Source: an uncultured Clostridia bacterium
GTDB taxonomy: Bacteria > Bacillota > Clostridia > Oscillospirales > Acutalibacteraceae
NCBI GenBank assembly: GCA_945971755.1
Contig: CAMFPJ010000046.1
Location: 1-10,697 of the forward strand
Direction of reading: 5' to 3'
DNA: 10,697 bases
The notes under the pieces were generated by a model. It made no database searches and had not been told where the DNA came from. It worked only from the letters and a program-made list of their open reading frames with translations. A program made the position numbers and the translations under genes. Shown here piece after piece: positions 7,580-10,697 of the stretch; the stretch's first letter is position 1, and each line of letters starts with the position of its first letter.

Positions 7580-7597
7580 CTCATAATATTTTATGAG
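7580..7597. repeat. Short A+T-rich inverted repeat
   Basis: CTCATAA (7580-7586) and TTATGAG (7591-7597) form a perfect 7-bp inverted repeat with a TATT loop. It lies between the 3' ends of convergent genes. It has no G+C-rich base or U-tract, so it is a weak hairpin at best. It could help protect the 3' end of the minus-strand transcript, but no function can be assigned. Confidence 0.4.
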
Positions 7598-7624
7598 TGC
7601 GCGCCGAAAATTATATAACCGATG

Positions 7625-7870
7625 TTAATCTATTTCATAATAATCCGGAACCTCACAATACACTCTAAAAGGACCGTCAAAAATAAAAGTATTGCCGAAT
7701 ATATCTGTATGATAAATAACAGGCTTGCCGCCTACAATAGCGACCTCACCGTTTTTGGTTTTTGCATATTGCGCAGGGCAATAATAAAAGAAAACCAAAA
7801 GGAATACATTGATCGCCAAAAGAATTGATATTAAAGCAATTCTAAATTTCTTATTTTTTATTAAATTCAT
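7625..7870 (-). CDS. Small single-pass membrane protein of unknown function
   Basis: I do not recognise this 81-residue protein. A positively charged N-terminus (KNKKFR, residues 5-10) precedes one hydrophobic segment (about 11-30), which predicts an N-in, C-out anchor. The remaining 50 residues would be outside the cell. They include KNGEVAIVGGKPVIYHTD and end in a Tyr/Asp-rich tail (PDYYEID). Cys31 follows FYY, which is not a lipobox, so a lipoprotein is unlikely. It is a real gene on two counts. A very strong AAGGAGGAG site lies 7 nt upstream of the ATG (7878-7886 on the complementary strand), and a good minus-strand promoter lies at 8012-8040. It is monocistronic and probably ends at the bidirectional terminator at 7512-7547. 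Confidence 0.72.
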   Translation of the reverse strand: MNLIKNKKFRIALISILLAINVFLLVFFYYCPAQYAKTKNGEVAIVGGKPVIYHTDIFGNTFIFDGPFRVYCEVPDYYEID

Positions 7871-8011
7871 CCCAATACTCCTCCTTGTTTAATAGATAAA
7901 GTGCAGGACGACACCGAACCGTAATAAGAATAAATATGCCCCTTCAAAAGCGTAAATGTAATTCAAAATCGGTTTTACTTATTCATCGGACTCCCCTCCG
8001 TTTCTAAATTT
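7871..8011 (-). promoter_or_regulatory. Long 5' leader of the small membrane protein gene
   Basis: From the predicted start near 8005 to the ATG at 7870 the transcript has about 135 nt of untranslated leader. It contains a second ribosome-binding-like site, GGAGGGGAG (complement of 7991-7999). This is followed after 4 nt by ATG-AAT-AAG-TAA (7986-7975), a three-codon minigene. A longer pairing between ACCGA and TCGGT arms is possible but weak. I recognise no riboswitch, T-box or RNA thermometer class. The rest of the gap (8041-8185) holds no gene on either strand. Confidence 0.4.
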
Positions 8012-8040
8012 TTTGTAACACAATTTTAATGATTTGTCAA
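8012..8040 (-). promoter_or_regulatory. Promoter of the small membrane protein gene
   Basis: On the minus strand a perfect TTGACA (8040-8035) is followed by a 17-bp spacer and TACAAA (8017-8012). TGT stands immediately before the -10, giving an extended TG-n -10. This is a strong housekeeping sigma-type promoter reading toward the small membrane protein gene. Confidence 0.7.
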
Positions 8041-8146
8041 TATGTTATGCCTAAATGTTAAAAAAACGGGAATAAATGTTGTTTTCTTTTCTGACAGCCA
8101 TTTTTCCTCACAGACAACTACAGCTTTAATTAAAATAAAGACGGTA

Positions 8147-8169
8147 GGGAACGGCATAATAGAGTTCCC
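8147..8169 (-). terminator. Possible terminator of the pseudouridine synthase gene
   Basis: GGGAAC (8147-8152) and GTTCCC (8164-8169) form a 6-bp stem with an 11-nt loop, 16 nt past the minus-strand stop. The minus-strand continuation TACCGTCTTTATTTTAATT is U-rich only after six bases. It is a weak candidate. Confidence 0.35.
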
Positions 8170-8185
8170 CGGTTGTACGTTCAAT

Positions 8186-9049
8186 TTACATAATCTTCTC
8201 CCAGTCAGCCGGTGTGGGGGCTTCAATTTCGACGGGTTCACCCGTTACAGGGTGATTAAACCTAACATATTTGCAAATGAGCGCCTGATGACTTATCAAA
8301 TTGCTCGGTGTTCCGTACATAGTGTCCCCCACGAGCGGCATACCGATACTCTTAAAATGAACCCTTATCTGGTGGGTTCTGCCCGTTAGTAAATGTATTC
8401 TCAAATGGGTTCTGCCGTTTTTGGTTTTAAGGGCTCGCCACTGTGTGACTGCCCTCTCGCCCCTTTCGTCAACTGTGCGCAATGTTATTATTGGGTCGGG
8501 GCGGTAAATGGGCTTATCAATTACTCCCTCACCCTTAAGTTCACCCTCGCAAACCGCCTCATATTCCTTGTAAATTTTGCCTGATATTGCCCCTGCGGTA
8601 AATTTGTTAAGGGCGCAAATAACAATTCCCTGTGTTCCTTTGTCAAGTCTGCCTACGGAACGGAATGTGGCGTTTTTCCCCTGCTTTTTAAGGTGAAAAG
8701 CCACCGCATTGGCAAGGGTGTCCCCTTGATGATTGTGAGACGGGTGCAGTGCCAGCCCCGCAGGCTTGTTAACTATCAGTAAATCGTCATCTTCATACAA
8801 AACTTCAAGCGGATACCTAAGTGGCTCAAACATTTCCTCTGTATCCTCAGGTAAATGAATTCTGAGCACGTCGCCTTTTTTCATAAGGTCAACGGTTCTG
8901 ATATGCTCACCGTTAAGCGTTAACCCGTCAGGCACATTTTTAAGGCTTCTGATTACCCTTGCAGACATTTTTAATTTTCCCCGCAAAAAACTCTCGATTT
9001 TTCTGCCGTCAAAATCTTCTTCTATTGTAAATTCAAGAATTCTGCTCAT
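8186..9049 (-). CDS. RluA-family RNA pseudouridine synthase
   Basis: This 287-residue enzyme isomerises uridine to pseudouridine in rRNA or tRNA. An S4-like RNA-binding N-terminus (about 14-65) is followed by the catalytic domain. LIVNKPAGLALHPS (91-104) is the family's motif I. GRLDKGTQGI (133-142) holds the catalytic Asp136. KEYEAVCEG lies at 161-169 and LTGRTHQIRVHF at 221-232. The usual HRLDxxTSG is altered: Gly replaces His, and Gln140 stands where Ser is common. The RNA target (RluD-like or another) cannot be told from sequence. The ATG at 9049 is chosen because GGGAG lies 6 nt upstream; a TTG 24 nt further out has no such site. It is monocistronic and transcribed divergently from the PII-like gene. 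Confidence 0.9.
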   Translation of the reverse strand: MSRILEFTIEEDFDGRKIESFLRGKLKMSARVIRSLKNVPDGLTLNGEHIRTVDLMKKGDVLRIHLPEDTEEMFEPLRYPLEVLYEDDDLLIVNKPAGLALHPSHNHQGDTLANAVAFHLKKQGKNATFRSVGRLDKGTQGIVICALNKFTAGAISGKIYKEYEAVCEGELKGEGVIDKPIYRPDPIITLRTVDERGERAVTQWRALKTKNGRTHLRIHLLTGRTHQIRVHFKSIGMPLVGDTMYGTPSNLISHQALICKYVRFNHPVTGEPVEIEAPTPADWEKIM

Positions 9050-9082
9050 TTTCTTCTCCCGCGTGCCACGCAAAAATTATGA

Positions 9083-9110
9083 TTGAATTATAACACAAAA
9101 AGAGTATAAT
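9083..9110 (+). promoter_or_regulatory. Promoter of the PII-like/antiporter operon
   Basis: TTGAAT (9083-9088), a 16-bp spacer and a perfect TATAAT (9105-9110) read toward the PII-like gene. The predicted start near 9117 leaves about 20 nt of leader containing GGAGGTG (9124-9130). This promoter interleaves with the opposite-facing one. Confidence 0.65.
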
Positions 9111-9115
9111 ATAAA
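9087..9115 (-). promoter_or_regulatory. Promoter of the pseudouridine synthase gene
   Basis: On the minus strand TATAAT (9092-9087) is preceded by TGT, an extended -10. TTTATA (9115-9110) lies 17 bp upstream as a weak -35. The predicted leader is about 30 nt. Its elements overlap those of the plus-strand promoter, so the two promoters are likely to compete for polymerase. Confidence 0.6.
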
Positions 9116-9136
9116 GTAATTTCGGAGGTGTTATTT

Positions 9137-9481
9137 ATGCAACTTTTGATACTTATTTTACACGATACGGGTTTTATGGACGAAATTCTCGCCGAGCTTA
9201 TGGACGCAGGGATTCGCGGCGGCACTCTTCTTGACTGTGAGGGCGTTTTGCAGGCTATTGCGCACACAAGCGTTGAGCCTCCGCCGATTTTCGGTGCACT
9301 TCGTCAGTACCTTAATCCCGAACGCGGTGACACAAACAAAATGCTCATTTCCGCCGTTTCCGAATCTGAGGCAGAAACCGCATCAAGAATTATCAATAAA
9401 GTCACAGGCGGTCTTGACAAAGCCAACACAGGCATACTTATGACCTTACCTATCCTTAAAATTGAAGGACTTGCAAAATAA
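9137..9481 (+). CDS. PII-like (GlnB-fold) small signalling protein linked to an antiporter
   Basis: This 114-residue protein resembles the PII-like proteins of Firmicutes that sit beside cation antiporters. It begins MQLLILILHDTGFMDEILAE, a first beta strand and helix as in GlnB. GIRGGTLLDCEGV (25-37), IFGALRQYL (51-59) and the closing NTGILMTLPILKIEGL (97-112) follow, where classical PII ends with its last core strands. It lacks an obvious uridylylated-Tyr T-loop, so it is not a canonical nitrogen regulator. PII-like proteins form trimers that bind nucleotides or other small ligands and often control a neighbouring transporter; ligand and target here are inference. ATG at 9137 follows GGAGG (9124-9128) with 8 nt spacing, and the GTG at 9128 is inside that site. 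The stop is 31 nt before the antiporter start. Confidence 0.65.
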   Translation: MQLLILILHDTGFMDEILAELMDAGIRGGTLLDCEGVLQAIAHTSVEPPPIFGALRQYLNPERGDTNKMLISAVSESEAETASRIINKVTGGLDKANTGILMTLPILKIEGLAK

Positions 9482-9512
9482 CAGAACTTAAAAATTCCTT
9501 GGGGTGAAAAAA

Positions 9513-10685
9513 TTGAATATATTACTTTCTTTGTCACTCAGTATGATAATAGCTCTGCTGATGACAAGAATAATGAAAAAAATCAGCCTGCCGAATGTTA
9601 CGGGCTATCTTATTGCGGGCTTAATTGCAGGGCCGTATGTTCTAAAACTCTATAACGCAGAAAATCTTTCGGCTCTTACGGTTATTACAAATGTTGCTCT
9701 CGGTTTTATCGCATTTTCCATAGGCGGTGAATTTAAGTTATCTTCACTAAAAAAACTCGGCAGTAAAATATTTGTAATCACGGTTTTTGAGGCGGTTGGT
9801 GCTTCTTTTCTTGTTGCAACTGTTCTGATTGTGCTTAAATTCCCGGTAACTCTCGCCCTTGTTCTCGGTGCAATTGCTTCGGCAACGGCCCCCGCCGCAA
9901 CCTTAATGGTTGTCAGGCAATATAAAGCTCGCGGTCCCGTTACGGAAACACTTTTGCCCGTTGTTGCCATTGATGACGCCGTCTGTTTAATGCTTTTCTC
10001 AATTCTCTCGTCAGTTGCAAAATCACTTGAAAAGGGCAACGGCTTCAGCATTTACGAAACAATACTTAAACCCGTAATTGAAATTGTACTTTCTCTTTTA
10101 TTGGGCTTTGCAATCGGTCTTATTCTCTCTGTGGGTACAAAGTTCTTTAAGTCAAGGGCAAACCGCATTTCGTTAGTGGTAACCGCCGTTTTTCTCGGAG
10201 TGGGTCTTGCGGAAAAGTTCGGTCTTTCAAGCCTTTTGCTTTGTATGTCAATTGGTGCGGCACTTGCAAATTACAGTGCTGTCAGCGACCCTGTAATGGA
10301 CGGCTCGGAGCGTTGGACTCCGCCGCTGTTTATGCTGTTCTTCGTAATTTCAGGCGCTCAGTTCAATTTCTCTATTCTCAAAGAAATCGGCGCCGTGGGA
10401 ATAATCTATCTGTTTATGCGTTCATTCGGTAAATATTTCGGCGCAAGGCTTGGCTGCCGAATTGCAAAAACCCCTAAAACAGTGCGTGATTATTTAGGCG
10501 TTACACTTTTGCCGCAGGCGGGTGTTGCAATCGGTATGGCTCAACTCTCCCTCTCTGTTGTTCCCGAATACGGCGAACAAATCAGAGCCGTTGTGCTTTG
10601 TGCAACCCTTGTTTACGAATTAGTGGGTCCGCTTCTTACTAAGATTTCACTTCAAAAAGCCGGCGAAATCAAAAAATCAAGTTAA
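9513..10685 (+). CDS. CPA2-type cation/proton antiporter (GerN/NapA/KefB-like)
   Basis: This 390-residue polytopic membrane protein has about a dozen hydrophobic segments and the Na+/H+ exchanger fold. Family marks are NVTGYLIAGLIAGP (28-41), the discontinuous-helix region SATAPAA (123-129), the ion-binding Asp pair at 154-155 (AIDDAV), and Lys307 in RSFGKYFGARLG, where related exchangers carry a charged residue near the site. It should exchange Na+ or K+ for H+. It ends soon after the last membrane segment and lacks the C-terminal TrkA-N/RCK regulatory domain of KefB/KefC. The start is taken as TTG at 9513, because GGGGTGA (9501-9507) lies 5 nt upstream. The in-frame GTG at 9504 lies within that site and has no ribosome binding site of its own. 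It is probably co-transcribed with the PII-like gene. Confidence 0.85.
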   Translation: MNILLSLSLSMIIALLMTRIMKKISLPNVTGYLIAGLIAGPYVLKLYNAENLSALTVITNVALGFIAFSIGGEFKLSSLKKLGSKIFVITVFEAVGASFLVATVLIVLKFPVTLALVLGAIASATAPAATLMVVRQYKARGPVTETLLPVVAIDDAVCLMLFSILSSVAKSLEKGNGFSIYETILKPVIEIVLSLLLGFAIGLILSVGTKFFKSRANRISLVVTAVFLGVGLAEKFGLSSLLLCMSIGAALANYSAVSDPVMDGSERWTPPLFMLFFVISGAQFNFSILKEIGAVGIIYLFMRSFGKYFGARLGCRIAKTPKTVRDYLGVTLLPQAGVAIGMAQLSLSVVPEYGEQIRAVVLCATLVYELVGPLLTKISLQKAGEIKKSS

Positions 10686-10697
10686 TATTTTCAAGCA

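Noticed and set aside
7889..7966. 25-codon minus-strand frame (TTG start) in the leader of the small membrane protein
   Set aside because: It has no ATG and no ribosome binding site at a usable distance. An upstream stop closes the frame. Not enough to call a leader peptide.
8042..8389. 115-codon plus-strand open frame across the 3' part of the pseudouridine synthase
   Set aside because: It lies antisense to a clearly recognisable RluA-family gene, with no ribosome binding site and no recognisable protein features.
9650..10051. 133-codon minus-strand open frame inside the antiporter gene
   Set aside because: It is antisense to conserved membrane segments and the ion-binding Asp pair, so it is a shadow frame.
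1..10697. CRISPR array, tRNA/rRNA gene, prophage or insertion sequence
   Set aside because: I saw no regularly spaced direct repeats, no cloverleaf with CCA-type end, no rRNA-like stretch, and no transposase, integrase or phage structural protein. The Tn5 end at the start is a library artefact.

Overview
The window reads as one end of a contig from a low-to-moderate G+C Clostridia-type Firmicute, probably from a shotgun or metagenome assembly. The support is the gene content: a methionine gamma-lyase family (YnbB-type) protein, a short zinc-binding prolyl-tRNA synthetase, strong AGGAGG-type ribosome binding sites, and TTGACA/TATAAT promoters. This is inference, because no marker fixes the genus. 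The first 38 bases are not biological. They are the Illumina Nextera transposase adapter, with what look like the last five bases of an i5 index, so the true contig starts at about base 39.

Layout, left to right. On the plus strand there is a VTT/DedA-like membrane protein (70-813). A galactokinase-family GHMP kinase (788-2068) overlaps its 3' end. A short modular palindromic repeat and a hairpin (2094-2173) follow. Next come a GNAT acetyltransferase (2195-2902), a PLP-dependent methionine gamma-lyase family protein (2918-4198) and an alpha-D-phosphohexomutase (4195-5721), closely packed or overlapping. A new promoter at 5727-5755 then drives an acyl carrier protein (5786-6010) and prolyl-tRNA synthetase (6046-7482). 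That unit ends at a strong hairpin terminator (7512-7547), which looks usable in both directions.

Two genes lie on the minus strand. One encodes a small single-pass membrane protein of unknown function (7625-7870), with a strong promoter and a leader of about 135 nt. The other is an RluA-family pseudouridine synthase (8186-9049). A compact divergent promoter region (9083-9115) separates the pseudouridine synthase from a plus-strand pair: a PII-like (GlnB-fold) small protein (9137-9481) and a CPA2-type cation/proton antiporter (9513-10685). The window ends 12 bases after the antiporter stop.

Most of the window is ordinary housekeeping and sugar metabolism. The parts most worth a second look are the PII-like/antiporter pair (a candidate nucleotide-sensing regulator and its transporter), the galactokinase-family protein whose sugar-binding motif differs from classical GalK, and the small membrane protein with its unusual leader. 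I found no convincing evidence for a wholly new system, CRISPR array, prophage, insertion sequence or RNA gene.
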